From the NCBI RefSeq assembly GCF_000143535.2, contig NC_037323.1, positions 248,001 through 312,000 on the forward strand: a stretch of 64,000 nt of DNA, written 5' to 3'. This document shows, one piece after another, positions 12,819 to 22,845 of this stretch. The position numbers and the translations under genes are program-made. How positions within the stretch are numbered: the stretch's first letter is position 1; every line of letters begins with the position of its first letter. The notes beneath the pieces were generated by a model. It saw only the letters and a list, made by a program, of their open reading frames with translations. It was not told the DNA's origin and ran no database searches. The DNA comes from Botrytis cinerea B05.10. Lineage: Eukaryota; Ascomycota; Leotiomycetes; Helotiales; Sclerotiniaceae.

Positions 12819-14856
12819 TAATTTCTATAAAAAGAATATTTGAAAGAGATAATAAAGAATTCTTTAATATAATTTCAAGTTAATTAGGAGGAGGTATTGA
12901 AGAATTTCTTTAAAATAATAATAATGAAAGTCAAATAATAGAATAATAACGATCTATTAGTGAAGATAATTAAAACCTTTAAAAAATGATTATTAATATT
13001 CAAGTAATAGTATGGTAATAAATCGATATTATAAATAATTTAATTCAAAAAGAGATGTTTAATAAAATAATAAAAGAAATGAAAAGAATAAAGTAGATTT
13101 ATAAAAGAACTATAGAATATAATTTATATATTCTCCCCCCAATCAATAATAATAGTATTACAATTCTATTATTATTGATTTATTAAATTATTATATTTAA
13201 TTAAAAGAAACTTTTAAAATTATAAAGATTAAAAAAATATATAAACGAGAATATTAGAAAAACAAAGGATTTCTTTTTCCAAATAGAGATTATATTTCGA
13301 AATAATAATAAATATTATTTCTCGATAAATGAAAAAAAGATTGATTATATTATTTAATATTTTGAAAAACAACCTTTATTAATATAGTATTGATATAAAG
13401 ATAAATTAATTAATACCAACCTAAGCTAATTCAATTTCAAAAAATATATATATAACTCCATTATAAACAAAGAGAATCAATAGCGATAAATAATTTAATA
13501 AATTATTTATATAAAATAATAATTAGGGTAATTAATAAATATATTTATAAGTTATTTGGAGAGTTTAAAAAAGAATATCGAACTAAAAACGGATAGTATT
13601 TGAAAAGAAAGACTCCTTACAGGATTATGTTCGTATATAGCTAAGAGAATATTAGAATTTCTATAACAATTAGAATCCAGGAATGAATTAATAAAACAAA
13701 TTTACAAATTGAAAAATATAAATAAGCTTTATTATAAATAAAATATCGATAAATTATAAAGGCCTTGTAAACAGGTTCAATCATTTCAAAATTTATAATA
13801 TTTATTAAAGCAAGTCTGTTTCAAAGCTAAATAACAAATAAATATTATTATAAAATCTTTAAAATCAATTCAAGAAAAAACTCAAAAAAATGAATTGATT
13901 GATATCAAATCTATTATAATATTATATATAAACTATATAAAGAATATTATTTATTATAGATATCAATAAAGAAGATATTATACTTTCAATTATTGAAATC
14001 CTATTATATATTAATATTATAGAAGAAATTATAGATTTAAAAAATATTTAGAAATTATATTATAATCTTTCTAATAGAGAAATATTTAAATTCAATTATT
14101 ATTTTAAATATTTTATTAATATTAAATTTTTAAATAAAAGAATATATTATTTTTATTATTATAATAATATTTTAATCAAAAAATAAATCAATAATGTTTC
14201 AATATTTTATTGATTTAAAAGTATAAATTAATATTATTTAATAATTCAAATGTATTAAATAAAACTAATTATTTATTAAAAAAGGAATAATTTTAATATC
14301 TATAAACGATATTACAATACCATTATATAATAATTATTAATTTCTTATCGAAATAAAAAATCAAAAGAAAAAAAAGAGAATCTTTATTTACAAATTTACT
14401 ATTACTATATTAAACTTACCCAAAATTAATATTATATTTGAATTACTCTAATTATAAATAGTAAATCTAAATATCAATTGAAAATCGATATTTCTTTATT
14501 ATCACTCCTTTTTTAATAATCTTAAAATAATTTCTGTAAGCGAATTCTATAACAAAATAAAAAAGGGTGTTTATATATATATTATATTATTAGAAATTTA
14601 ATCCCATTATTATAAAAACAATAAATACTACTAAATACTTATATTCTTCATATTAAATATCTTTAAAAAATATTAAAAATATTAACAAATCTTTTTCAAA
14701 AAAGAAAGTAATATTCTATTAGAATATTATTTAATAAAATATTATATTAATTTCAAAACCAATTCGAAATCTCCTTAGGGATTAATCTATCTTTTATTTA
14801 AAAAGGAATTAATAATATTAAAGGAATATTTAATAGAATATTAAAAAAAGGAATAA
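12819..14856 (+). pseudogene. gag and protease relic of the gypsy element
   Basis: It corresponds to 23100-25136 of the intact copy. The former ATG, zinc knuckle and protease are all recognisable only by alignment, because RIP has filled the frame with stops. Near 14770 it retains one more base than the intact copy in the G run at the protease/RT boundary, which keeps the two parts in one frame. It is cut at 14856 by the Boty-like insertion and continues at 21493. Confidence 0.8.
14852..14856. repeat. Target-site duplication (left) of the Boty-like element
   Basis: aataa here is repeated at 21488-21492 directly after the right LTR. Confidence 0.9.
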
Positions 14857-15454
14857 TGTTACGGGAGCTGCCTCTAGGGTCACGTGGAAGTGTCTAGAGA
14901 TCTCTCGAGGTGGTTTAGACTAGACTTCAAGTAGGGATTCAATAAGGTTGTAACTGATTGCAATTCTCGTAACTATAGTAATGAAACTAATGATTGTTCT
15001 TGAGCACGAAGCTCTACATATAAGGAAACCCATTCCCTTATATAGACCTTCGTACTCTGTTGTCCCATCGATCCCACTTACCGGAAGTGGTGGGAGTGAT
15101 GGGATCCCACTGATCCCATTGATAATAATCGGTGGGATTGATGGGACGGCCCATCACGTGATACCGGTTCCCGTGTCTTCCCGTGTCCTAGCTTATCTTT
15201 TATCCTAGGGCCAATCCCCTGGGACATTACTAATATAACTTCGCGAAAAGTTTGCAAAGTTATGTTCGGTGTTTCCTAGGACCTATTGTCCTACGTTTCT
15301 AGGATATCCTATGACTAATACTATATACATGCCTGAGGCTTTCCTTGGGTGCCTAGTGTCCCCCAGTATACTGCAGCTGAATCACTGAGGCCTATAATAC
15401 CATTATAGCCTATACGTTGGTGATTCTACAGCCTGTTACTAATCCGTCGTAACA
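14857..15454 (-). repeat. 3' LTR of the Boty-like element
   Basis: 598 bp. Its outermost 7 bp form a perfect inverted repeat (TGTTACG / CGTAACA). It contains imperfect hairpin arms around 15064-15103 built from CCCATC/GATGGG and CCACTT/AAGTGG, and the 29-bp near-palindrome at 15235-15263. The other copy is 20890-21487. Confidence 0.95.
15235..15263. repeat. 29-bp near-palindrome, copy 3 (Boty-like 3' LTR)
   Basis: ATAACTT and AAGTTAT arms around cgcgaaaagtttgca. It is unmutated and differs at only three positions from the reverse complement of the copy in the pol gene (19547-19575). Confidence 0.75.
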
Positions 15455-15457
15455 CTA

Positions 15458-15467
15458 TCCCCTTCTT
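15458..15467 (-). other. Polypurine tract of the Boty-like element
   Basis: On the element's own strand the sequence aagaagggga lies three bases before its 3' LTR. This is the expected position of the plus-strand primer of an LTR retrotransposon. Confidence 0.7.
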
Positions 15468-15512
15468 AGCCTAGCGCTTGTCCCAAGCGTTTATATTAGT
15501 ACGTCTTCCCAC

Positions 15513-16109
15513 TTGATTATTTCATCCGTAGTGTTTGCAATGTCCGTTATTCGTACTTCCAAATCTGTTACTAGTCGCCAAAATATTTATTTTCGTTCAA
15601 AAGAAAAAGGTGTCGTTATGTCTTACAAGTGTAGTCGATGTTTGGAGAAGAACCTCGAGTGCCGAGTTCTTCCAAATGCTGCACGTTGTGGTGAATGTAT
15701 AAAGAGCGTGGGTAGTGGTCGTTGTGATGTGTACGGCCATTCTGCTGGTGACTGGTCTCGTGTCAATTCCGAGGAAGACCGTCTTCGTCGCGAGGAGGAG
15801 GAGGCCATGGCCAAGATTCTTCGACTTCGTCGTCAGCAGCGAGTTTTGCGAGAGAAGGCTGGGAAGATGCTTCAGCATGACCTTCACACAATTGAAGCTC
15901 TTGAGGAGTTTGAAGCTGAGGAGCAGCGGTTGGAGAGTGAGCGTATTGAAAGAGAGAAGGAGCAGGCCTCTAATTCTTCCGTCGTTGCTGGCGATGAATC
16001 CTTCGCCTTTGATTCTTCGTTGCCTCCGTTGTCTGATGCTGAGATTGAGGCTTTATTGGCAGATGTGGGTACTTCAGGTGGAATGCCTGTAACTTCTCAG
16101 GGCAGCTGA
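15513..16109 (+). CDS. Antisense gene of the Boty-like element: Zn-cluster-like Cys protein
   Basis: A 198-codon open frame on the strand opposite gag-pol, overlapping the last 140 bp of pol (15970-16109). From an internal Met at 15618 it reads MSYKCSRCLEKNLEC. The six cysteines follow CX2CX6CX8CX2CX8C, close to the fungal Zn2Cys6 cluster. After this come a long Glu/Arg-rich, probably coiled-coil region (about residues 90-150) and an acidic tail with LPPLSDAEIEALL. Met codons at 15513, 15540 and 15618 are all possible starts. It is not a shadow of pol, because most of it lies outside the pol frame and the Cys pattern recurs in the antisense gene of the neighbouring element. I recall that some Botrytis gypsy elements carry an extra gene called brtn; this may be it. 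DNA binding is inferred only from the cysteine spacing. Confidence 0.65.
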   Translation: MIISSVVFAMSVIRTSKSVTSRQNIYFRSKEKGVVMSYKCSRCLEKNLECRVLPNAARCGECIKSVGSGRCDVYGHSAGDWSRVNSEEDRLRREEEEAMAKILRLRRQQRVLREKAGKMLQHDLHTIEALEEFEAEEQRLESERIEREKEQASNSSVVAGDESFAFDSSLPPLSDAEIEALLADVGTSGGMPVTSQGS

Positions 16110-19100
16110 GGTCTTCCTTGAATTCCCATGTGTTTTCTGAATGTGGGTAGTCTAACCATTTGATCAAATATTTGACCTTGTTTCTGACGTATTTGCAGTC
16201 TAGTATTGTTTCGACATCGTATATGGCGTTTGGGTTGACTGGTTCAATTTCTGTAAATGGCGCATTTGGCGCTCCTGGTGGTGCTGGTTCGAGCAAGGAT
16301 ATGTGGAATACTGGGTGGATATTCATTGTGTCTGGTAATTTCAATCGATAATTAACCGTTCCTATTACCTTATCAATCTTGAATGGTCCTAGTTTCCTGT
16401 GGTCGAGTTTATTGCTTGGTCTCTTGGTTTCGATGTTTCGTCGTAGCAAATAAACTTTATCCCCCTCTTTAAGCGTAGGTTCCATACTACGTTTCGTATT
16501 GTAGTACGCTGCTGTTCTGGAAGATATGAATCTTAGATCAAGAGCCAGTTGCTCTTGGAGATCTTTCAGCTGTTCGATTTGTACTATCGCTGATTCGGCA
16601 TTAACTTCTTGTGGTATCGGGATTTTATACGCTTGTGGATTAAACCCAAAATTAGCTCGTGCTGGTGTGATTTTCGTGGTTTCCGTTTCTGATGTATTGT
16701 ATGCGAACTGTGCCATGGGTAATAGCTCTACCCAATTGTCTTGTCGATAATTTACATAGCATCTAAGATATGCTTCCATTGTCTGATTGGTCCTCTCTGT
16801 TTGACCATCTGTTTGTGGGTGGAAAGATGTCGATAGCTTTCTCTTGATACCCATAAGTGCTAATAAGGTAGTCCAGAATTTCGAGGTAAAGAGCTTGTCT
16901 CGATCCGAGATTATCTCATCTGGTACTCCGTGTATGCTTACTATGATCCTTAGGAACACATATGCTAGTTGCTCAGCATCCCATGTTTCCTTGAATGGTA
17001 TCATATATGCAAATTTCGTTAGCCTGTCTACTATATTGAGTATCGCGTCGTACTCAATTCCTGTAGTAGGATCCTTTGAGAGTGGTAGTTTGACCACAAA
17101 GTCCCATGTGATGGACTTCCATGGCTGAGAAGGCATGTCTGGGGTCTGGAGCTGACCATACGGAGCATGTCGTGATGACTTGTTTCGTATGCAGGTGTCA
17201 CAATTTCCAACAACTTCTTCAACTATCGTTCTCATTCGTGGGAAGTAACTGATTTCCCGTATTCTTGCAAATGTCCTTGCAATTCCTTGGTGTCCATGTG
17301 CCGGCAACCCGTGTTGTTCCGTCACAAATTCCTTGGTCATTTGACTCGGAATGTATACTTTTCCATGAAAGTATATGGTATCATTTTCTATAGTGAATCC
17401 TGGTTCTATTGTCTTGCGTATGCGTGTGGCAGTAGCATCCTTGTCGTAGTGTGATTGGATCTGTTTCCTGAGGTGGTTGTCTTCCAACAGGTGTGTTGCT
17501 GCAAGCTGTGGTGCATTGTAAACCAGTGATTCGCCGTCTTTCTTGAATATAGCGTATGACTCGTACGTTTTGTTTTCTTGATATTCTGGTTTTCGGCTAA
17601 GAGCGTCGGCTCTAGCATTTTCTGATCCTTTGACATATGAAATTCTAAAGTTGTAGTTGGCCATGGTCTCCGACCATCTGACCTGTCGTCTGTTTAACTG
17701 CTTCGTTGTGGTGAAGTAAACCAAGTTCTTATGATCTGTGTACACCTGTACTGTGTATTTCGATCCTTCCAAATATACTCGCCATTCTCTAAATGCATCG
17801 ACTATCGCCAGTAATTCTTTGTCATATATCTCGTAATTCAACTCAGCTGGTGATAGTTTTCGGGAGTAGAATGCGATTGGCTGGTATTTTCCATTCTGAC
17901 CCGGTTGGCTCAGAACTGCTCCTATAGCGAAATCCGAGGAGTCCGTCTCCACTATGATTTCTTTCTCTGGGTCAAAAGTCAATAGTATTGGCTCTTCTGC
18001 CACTGCTTGTTTGAGCGTATCGAATGACTCCTGTGCTTTGGCAGTCCATTCGAAGCTTCCTTGATCTTTTCTGGTTAACGTGGTCAAGGGTGTAGTAATC
18101 CCTGAATAACCTTTGATAAATCTTCTGTAGAAGTTGACGAACCCTAGAAAGGATTGTACTTCCTTGATTGTGGTCGGCTGCTTCCATTCGAGCACTGCCT
18201 TAACCTTGCCTTTGCTCATCTTGAGCCCTTGGCTTGATACGGTGAATCCCAAGAATTCTGTCTCTGTGACATGGAATTCGCATTTGCTTGGTTTGCACAG
18301 CAAGTCTGCCTTGGATAGGCTTTCGAGGATGTTGCTAACGTCCTTAATGTGTTGAACCTTGTTGTTTGAATATACTAGGATGTCGTCCAAGTAGCATATA
18401 CAGCAAGTATCCAAATATTGTGACAACACATTGTTCATAAGCCTCATGAAAGTAGCTGGTGCGTTGGTTAGCCCGAATGGCATAACTTGGTACTCGTATA
18501 GCCCGTATCTTGTTTTGAAAGCGGTTTTCCATTCTTCGCCTTCCTTCATTCTGATCAAGTGGTAACCATTACGTAGGTCCATCTTGGTAAATATCGTAGC
18601 TCCGCCTAATCGATCTCTTAATTCCGTAGCTAATGGAAGTGGATATCGATCCTTCTTAGTGAGTGCGTTAAGCTTTCTATAGTCTACAACTAGTCTATCG
18701 GGTCCATCCTTCTTGGGTACCCACATAGTTGGACTGGCCACTTGGGACGCGGATTCCCTGATCCATCCCTTGGCTAAATTGTCGTCGATGTACTCTCTGA
18801 GCCTCTTTAACTCATCGGCTGACATTGAATAAATTGGGGTGTGCACAGGCATCTTGCCTTCCTCCAATATTATCTCATGATCCCATGGCTTGTGTTCCGG
18901 TAAAGCCTCATGGATCCCTGGTTCTTTGAAAACATGTTCATAATTCTTGTACTGTTCTGGTATCGTAGGCTTTTCTTTTGCCTCGATTGCGATTTCGTGC
19001 CGTGTCGTTGGCTTCTGCATTTGTAGAGGAGGTGTACTGGCCTTCGCTCTTAATGGAGGACCCTGGACTGGGTGTCCTACGTCGCCGGTGTTGTTCGCGT

Positions 19101-20838
19101 TCAACTCTCCTTGGCGCGTGTTACGTCTCGCGAACGCCTCTAGCGTGTCCCTGTGACCGCTTTTGCACTGATCAAATGTCACAATTCCTTGTGCCCAATC
19201 TATTTTCGGATTATGTGCCTTTAACCATGGCATTCCTAAGATGATCTGTTGTTGGCCCAATGGCACAACGTCAAGCTGTATAACCTCTGTATGTTGGGTT
19301 ATGCCCATTCGTACTGGGATTGTCTCCTGCGAAATCTTTCCGTCAGACCCTGCTAGCTGTCCGTCAACTAACTGCAATCGGTAGGGGTGTTGTTTCGTTT
19401 GAAGTGGTATTTCCAAGTACTTTGCAGCTTCTGGTGCAATAAAATTCCCTGTAGCCCCTGAATCTATCATGGCTGATTGTATGTGTCCATTTATCTGAAC
19501 CGTGCAGTATATTTGTCCTGCCTGTCCCGTAGCATTCAATTGCTGTGTAACTTTGCGAACTTTTCGCGAAGTTACATTTGGAGTTAAATCCTTGCATGTT
19601 ACATTATTCTGTCGGTTCTTCGTCTTTCTCTTCTTGGGGAACCATCCGGTTGCTTCTTTATCTGATCGATGGATTCCGCAGAATTCGTCATAGCAAGCTG
19701 TCCAGCTTATCGTGGCGTGGTCCGCTTCTGCCTCGTCCTGGTGACTTTCTTCTGTCACAGAGGGTGTTGGAGTTCTGTAATACTCTTGTTCCCATAAGTC
19801 TATTGCATTCATGCCCTCTTGGTTTCGTGGTAATTCCTCTAATAATTGCTGGAATTCCTCAACGGTGAAAGTCTCAGTATTTTCGGGTTTAGTTGAGTTT
19901 TCTGAGATTGCAAAGGTGGCATTAAGTTGGCCCTTGCCGAACTTAGGTTTGAAGTTGCCCCTTTTTCCTCCTGTCTTCTTGCTTCGGCAGTCTGCTGCTC
20001 GGTGCCCTGCTTTTCCACATTCAAAGCATAAGTTGTTATCTCGTCTTCGTCTCTTTTCTGAGTCATCGTTCCCGTTTGTGTAGTGCGTAGCGTCTAGTTC
20101 CATGGGGTCTCCGTATCTCTGTGGATTGTAACGTGGTCTACCCTCATTCTTGCGGTAACGCCCTTGCTTCTGATTTCCTTGGGGTTTGTATGATCTTTGG
20201 CTTTGTCGATATCTGTAGAGACGATCATCTGATTCGATGGAGTCCTGAATTAGATCGTTTAGATCTGTACTCTCGGCAGATCTTTCTAATTCTAGTCTGA
20301 CTTCTGGTTTGAGTCCCTTGCGGTAGTGACTCATGATAGCGATTTCGTCCCACTTGGTTGTTCCAGCATATCTTCGAAATTCCGTAGCATATTTCAATGC
20401 TGATCCTGTCTGCTTGAGGTTGAAGATCTTATCTTCCGCTACCTCTAACTCGTTGGAATTTCCGAAGATTCTACGAACCTCTGTCTTAAATCCTTCAAAA
20501 CTATTGAAGATTGTTCGGGTGGGTTGCATGCGATCCTTATCGTCATGCTCGAAATAGTCGCGCAAATATGGTTGAATCCATTTGGTTGCTTCACCTCGAA
20601 GGTATGACGCGGCCCATATGCTCTTGGATTCCTTGGTAGTGAACTTGTCCTCATTGAATCGGAAGTAGATCTCAAGTTGTAAGAGGAAAGTATCGAGCTC
20701 TTGTCGACTACCTTGGTACTTGTCTGGTAAGGCGATCTTAAGGGTTTCGTTGATAGTGATCTCCTTTGGAGCGTCGGTCATCTCGATGTCGTTGGTGTCT
20801 CCGGCAGATTGACCTGTGGCGGTAGCTCTGGATGCCAT
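15970..20838 (-). CDS. Gag-Pol polyprotein of the Boty-like element, 1622 aa in one frame
   Basis: A Ty3/gypsy polyprotein with chromodomain. In order: gag (about residues 30-200); CCHC zinc knuckle CFECGKAGHRAADC at about 271-284; retropepsin with DSGATGNF (Asp about 459); reverse transcriptase with YLDD (about 815-819); RNase H starting ETDSSDFAIGAVL (Asp about 966); integrase zinc domain (H..H then CDTC near 1209-1212) and core (TWDF near 1246, ISDRD near 1310, downstream Glu); and a C-terminal chromodomain (VETILDCKYVR..YLIKWLDYPHSENTWE). No stop or frameshift is visible, so the element looks coding-competent. Gag and pol are fused without a frameshift, unlike the neighbouring gypsy. Chromodomains generally steer integration to histone-marked chromatin, which fits its landing in a RIP relic. 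Confidence 0.95.
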   Translation of the reverse strand: MASRATATGQSAGDTNDIEMTDAPKEITINETLKIALPDKYQGSRQELDTFLLQLEIYFRFNEDKFTTKESKSIWAASYLRGEATKWIQPYLRDYFEHDDKDRMQPTRTIFNSFEGFKTEVRRIFGNSNELEVAEDKIFNLKQTGSALKYATEFRRYAGTTKWDEIAIMSHYRKGLKPEVRLELERSAESTDLNDLIQDSIESDDRLYRYRQSQRSYKPQGNQKQGRYRKNEGRPRYNPQRYGDPMELDATHYTNGNDDSEKRRRRDNNLCFECGKAGHRAADCRSKKTGGKRGNFKPKFGKGQLNATFAISENSTKPENTETFTVEEFQQLLEELPRNQEGMNAIDLWEQEYYRTPTPSVTEESHQDEAEADHATISWTACYDEFCGIHRSDKEATGWFPKKRKTKNRQNNVTCKDLTPNVTSRKVRKVTQQLNATGQAGQIYCTVQINGHIQSAMIDSGATGNFIAPEAAKYLEIPLQTKQHPYRLQLVDGQLAGSDGKISQETIPVRMGITQHTEVIQLDVVPLGQQQIILGMPWLKAHNPKIDWAQGIVTFDQCKSGHRDTLEAFARRNTRQGELNANNTGDVGHPVQGPPLRAKASTPPLQMQKPTTRHEIAIEAKEKPTIPEQYKNYEHVFKEPGIHEALPEHKPWDHEIILEEGKMPVHTPIYSMSADELKRLREYIDDNLAKGWIRESASQVASPTMWVPKKDGPDRLVVDYRKLNALTKKDRYPLPLATELRDRLGGATIFTKMDLRNGYHLIRMKEGEEWKTAFKTRYGLYEYQVMPFGLTNAPATFMRLMNNVLSQYLDTCCICYLDDILVYSNNKVQHIKDVSNILESLSKADLLCKPSKCEFHVTETEFLGFTVSSQGLKMSKGKVKAVLEWKQPTTIKEVQSFLGFVNFYRRFIKGYSGITTPLTTLTRKDQGSFEWTAKAQESFDTLKQAVAEEPILLTFDPEKEIIVETDSSDFAIGAVLSQPGQNGKYQPIAFYSRKLSPAELNYEIYDKELLAIVDAFREWRVYLEGSKYTVQVYTDHKNLVYFTTTKQLNRRQVRWSETMANYNFRISYVKGSENARADALSRKPEYQENKTYESYAIFKKDGESLVYNAPQLAATHLLEDNHLRKQIQSHYDKDATATRIRKTIEPGFTIENDTIYFHGKVYIPSQMTKEFVTEQHGLPAHGHQGIARTFARIREISYFPRMRTIVEEVVGNCDTCIRNKSSRHAPYGQLQTPDMPSQPWKSITWDFVVKLPLSKDPTTGIEYDAILNIVDRLTKFAYMIPFKETWDAEQLAYVFLRIIVSIHGVPDEIISDRDKLFTSKFWTTLLALMGIKRKLSTSFHPQTDGQTERTNQTMEAYLRCYVNYRQDNWVELLPMAQFAYNTSETETTKITPARANFGFNPQAYKIPIPQEVNAESAIVQIEQLKDLQEQLALDLRFISSRTAAYYNTKRSMEPTLKEGDKVYLLRRNIETKRPSNKLDHRKLGPFKIDKVIGTVNYRLKLPDTMNIHPVFHISLLEPAPPGAPNAPFTEIEPVNPNAIYDVETILDCKYVRNKVKYLIKWLDYPHSENTWEFKEDLSCPEKLQAFHLKYPHLPIKPQSQHQTTEATKNQRRRIHRQQRRKN
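19547..19575. repeat. 29-bp near-palindrome, copy 4 (inside Boty-like pol)
   Basis: GTAACTT and AAGTTAC arms around tgcgaacttttcgcg, in the coding region between the zinc knuckle and the protease. There it encodes the basic stretch VTSRKVRKVT. Confidence 0.75.
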
Positions 20839-20879
20839 ATTAGCGGTTGGTTATCGAATCGGTACTTGAAGCAGAAAGG

Positions 20880-20889
20880 GTGCTCAAAG
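20880..20889 (-). other. Candidate primer-binding site of the Boty-like element
   Basis: Directly after the 5' LTR, on the element's strand, the sequence is CTTTGAGCAC. It is not a typical TGG-starting tRNA site. Eight bases (TTGAGCAC) are complementary to GTGCTCAA in its own LTR (minus strand 21040-21033), about 37 nt after a TATATAAG box. This geometry resembles self-priming. Confidence 0.45.
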
Positions 20890-21069
20890 TGTTACGGGAG
20901 CTGCCTCTAGGGTCACGTGGAAGTGTCTAGAGATCTCTCGAGGTGGTTTAGACTAGACTTCAAGTAGGGATTCAATAAGGTTGTAACTGATTGCAATTCT
21001 CGTAACTATAGTAATGAAACTAATGATTGTTCTTGAGCACGAAGCTCTACATATAAGGAAACCCATTCC

Positions 21070-21077
21070 CTTATATA
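21070..21077 (-). promoter_or_regulatory. TATA box of the Boty-like 5' LTR
   Basis: TATATAAG on the minus strand. The expected RNA start about 30-37 nt downstream falls at the segment complementary to the candidate primer site. Confidence 0.5.
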
Positions 21078-21267
21078 GACCTTCGTACTCTGTTGTCCCA
21101 TCGATCCCACTTACCGGAAGTGGTGGGAGTGATGGGATCCCACTGATCCCATTGATAATAATCGGTGGGATTGATGGGACGGCCCATCACGTGATACCGG
21201 TTCCCGTGTCTTCCCGTGTCCTAGCTTATCTTTTATCCTAGGGCCAATCCCCTGGGACATTACTAAT

Positions 21268-21296
21268 ATAACTTCGCGAAAAGTTTGCAAAGTTAT
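21268..21296. repeat. 29-bp near-palindrome, copy 5 (Boty-like 5' LTR)
   Basis: Identical to the copy at 15235-15263, as expected for the second LTR. Confidence 0.75.
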
Positions 21297-21487
21297 GTTC
21301 GGTGTTTCCTAGGACCTATTGTCCTACGTTTCTAGGATATCCTATGACTAATACTATATACATGCCTGAGGCTTTCCTTGGGTGCCTAGTGTCCCCCAGT
21401 ATACTGCAGCTGAATCACTGAGGCCTATAATACCATTATAGCCTATACGTTGGTGATTCTACAGCCTGTTACTAATCCGTCGTAACA

Positions 21488-21492
21488 AATAA
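21488..21492. repeat. Target-site duplication (right) of the Boty-like element
   Basis: aataa, matching 14852-14856. Confidence 0.9.
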
Positions 21493-22845
21493 ATAAGGAG
21501 ATCTATTAATTCAATAAAAATACCAATTATATTTATTTTCAAAAAGAAAAAAGATTATCAACTTTATATCGATTACCAAGATCTAAATAGAATAATTAAA
21601 AAGAATTGAATTCTATTATTTTTAATTAATAAGTTCTTAAATTAACTTCGATAAAATATTGTTTTTATTAAATTGAATTTATAAAATATCTATCACTATA
21701 TTCATATCAAAAAAGGCAACAAATGGAAAACGGTGTTCTACATACAATACAAACAATTCGAATACTTAGTTATATCATTCAATCTAATTAATACTTTAGT
21801 AATATTTCAAATATATATTAATTAAGCACTATCAAGTTTAATAAATATTATATATATAATATATCTAAATAATATTCTGATTTATTTTGAAAATAGAAAA
21901 AGCTATATACAAAATGTTTATAAGATTCTTGAATGTCTTATAAAATATAAGTTATTTATAAAACTAAAAAAATATATCTTTTACACCCATAAAATTGAAT
22001 TCCTAGAATTCATTGTTTTAGAAATAAAAGTAATAATGGAATTCAGCCATATTCAAATTATTATAGAATAGCTAATATCTATAAATCTTAAAGAGCTATA
22101 AATGTTTTTAAACTTTACAAACTTCTATTAATAATTTATCAAAACCTATTTGATGGTAGTTTACAAAATAATCACCCTTATAAAGAGAATAAAGAAAGAT
22201 AAAATGATAGGGGAATTTATATAGATAAAGGAGGTCTAAAATACATTTGAGATACTAAAGAAAGTATTTATTATAACACCGATACTTAAGTATTTCGAAT
22301 CATCGCTCCATATTATAATCGAAACTGATTCGTTAATATTTACTTTAGAATACATTCTATTGTAATTATTCAAAAAAGGGACTGTAAAAGCACTAATACA
22401 ATAATAATATTCTATTGCTTTTTATTCGAGAAAGCTAAATCCTATAGAATAATAATACTTTATTTATAATTAGGAATTATTAACAATATATATTATATTT
22501 ATATAATAGTATTATTATTTAATAAATAATCGATATACTATTGTAATAAAATCGAATTATAACAGCTTACAATATTTTATAATAAAAAAAACTCTCAATA
22601 ATAAACAAGCTAAATAAATAGAAATACTAATAATTTATAACTTCAAAATAATATATAGAATAAGGAAACTAAATCCAGCCAATAAATTATCATATTATTT
22701 CAATTATATTATCAATATGGAGGGTATCAATAATATATTATTCATATTTTAAAATAAATTAAAAAGTATTATAATTATTATGAATTTATTTTACAAATCC
22801 ATTATAAAAACGGAATCCTTATATATTATTATTAATCGCTTATAA
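21493..22845 (+). pseudogene. RT and RNase H relic of the gypsy element (middle segment)
   Basis: It matches about 25137-26489 of the intact pol frame. For example, ataaggagatctattaat here corresponds to ataaggaggtccattagt, and the VDYRGLN, LGFANFY and ETDSS coding stretches can still be aligned. RIP has introduced many stops. It is cut at 22845 by the fresh sister element and continues at 30248. Confidence 0.85.
22841..22845. repeat. Target-site duplication (left) of the intact gypsy
   Basis: tataa, repeated at 30243-30247 right after the second LTR. Confidence 0.9.

Larger units (their letters stand above)
14857..21487 (-). mobile_element. Intact Boty-like Ty3/gypsy retrotransposon, minus orientation
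   Basis: It is 6631 bp with two 598-bp LTRs that I read as identical, a 5-bp duplication, a single uninterrupted gag-pol frame, a polypurine tract and a candidate primer site. These indicate a very recent insertion that has not been through RIP although it lies inside RIP-mutated DNA. Element length, LTR length and the host context match what I recall of Boty, the gypsy element of Botrytis cinerea whose LTR region yields small RNAs delivered to plants. The match to Boty is from memory and should be checked by alignment. It also carries an antisense gene (15513-16109). Confidence 0.9.
20890..21487 (-). repeat. 5' LTR of the Boty-like element
   Basis: 598 bp, read as identical to 14857-15454. 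In the element's orientation it starts TGTTACGACGG and ends CCCGTAACA, and it contains the promoter for gag-pol. Confidence 0.95.

Noticed and set aside
14981..15208. 75-codon open frame inside the Boty-like LTR (repeated at 21014-21241)
   Set aside because: It lies wholly in the LTR and is made of the TGGGATC-type repeats, with no motif; it is identical in both LTRs only because the LTRs are identical.
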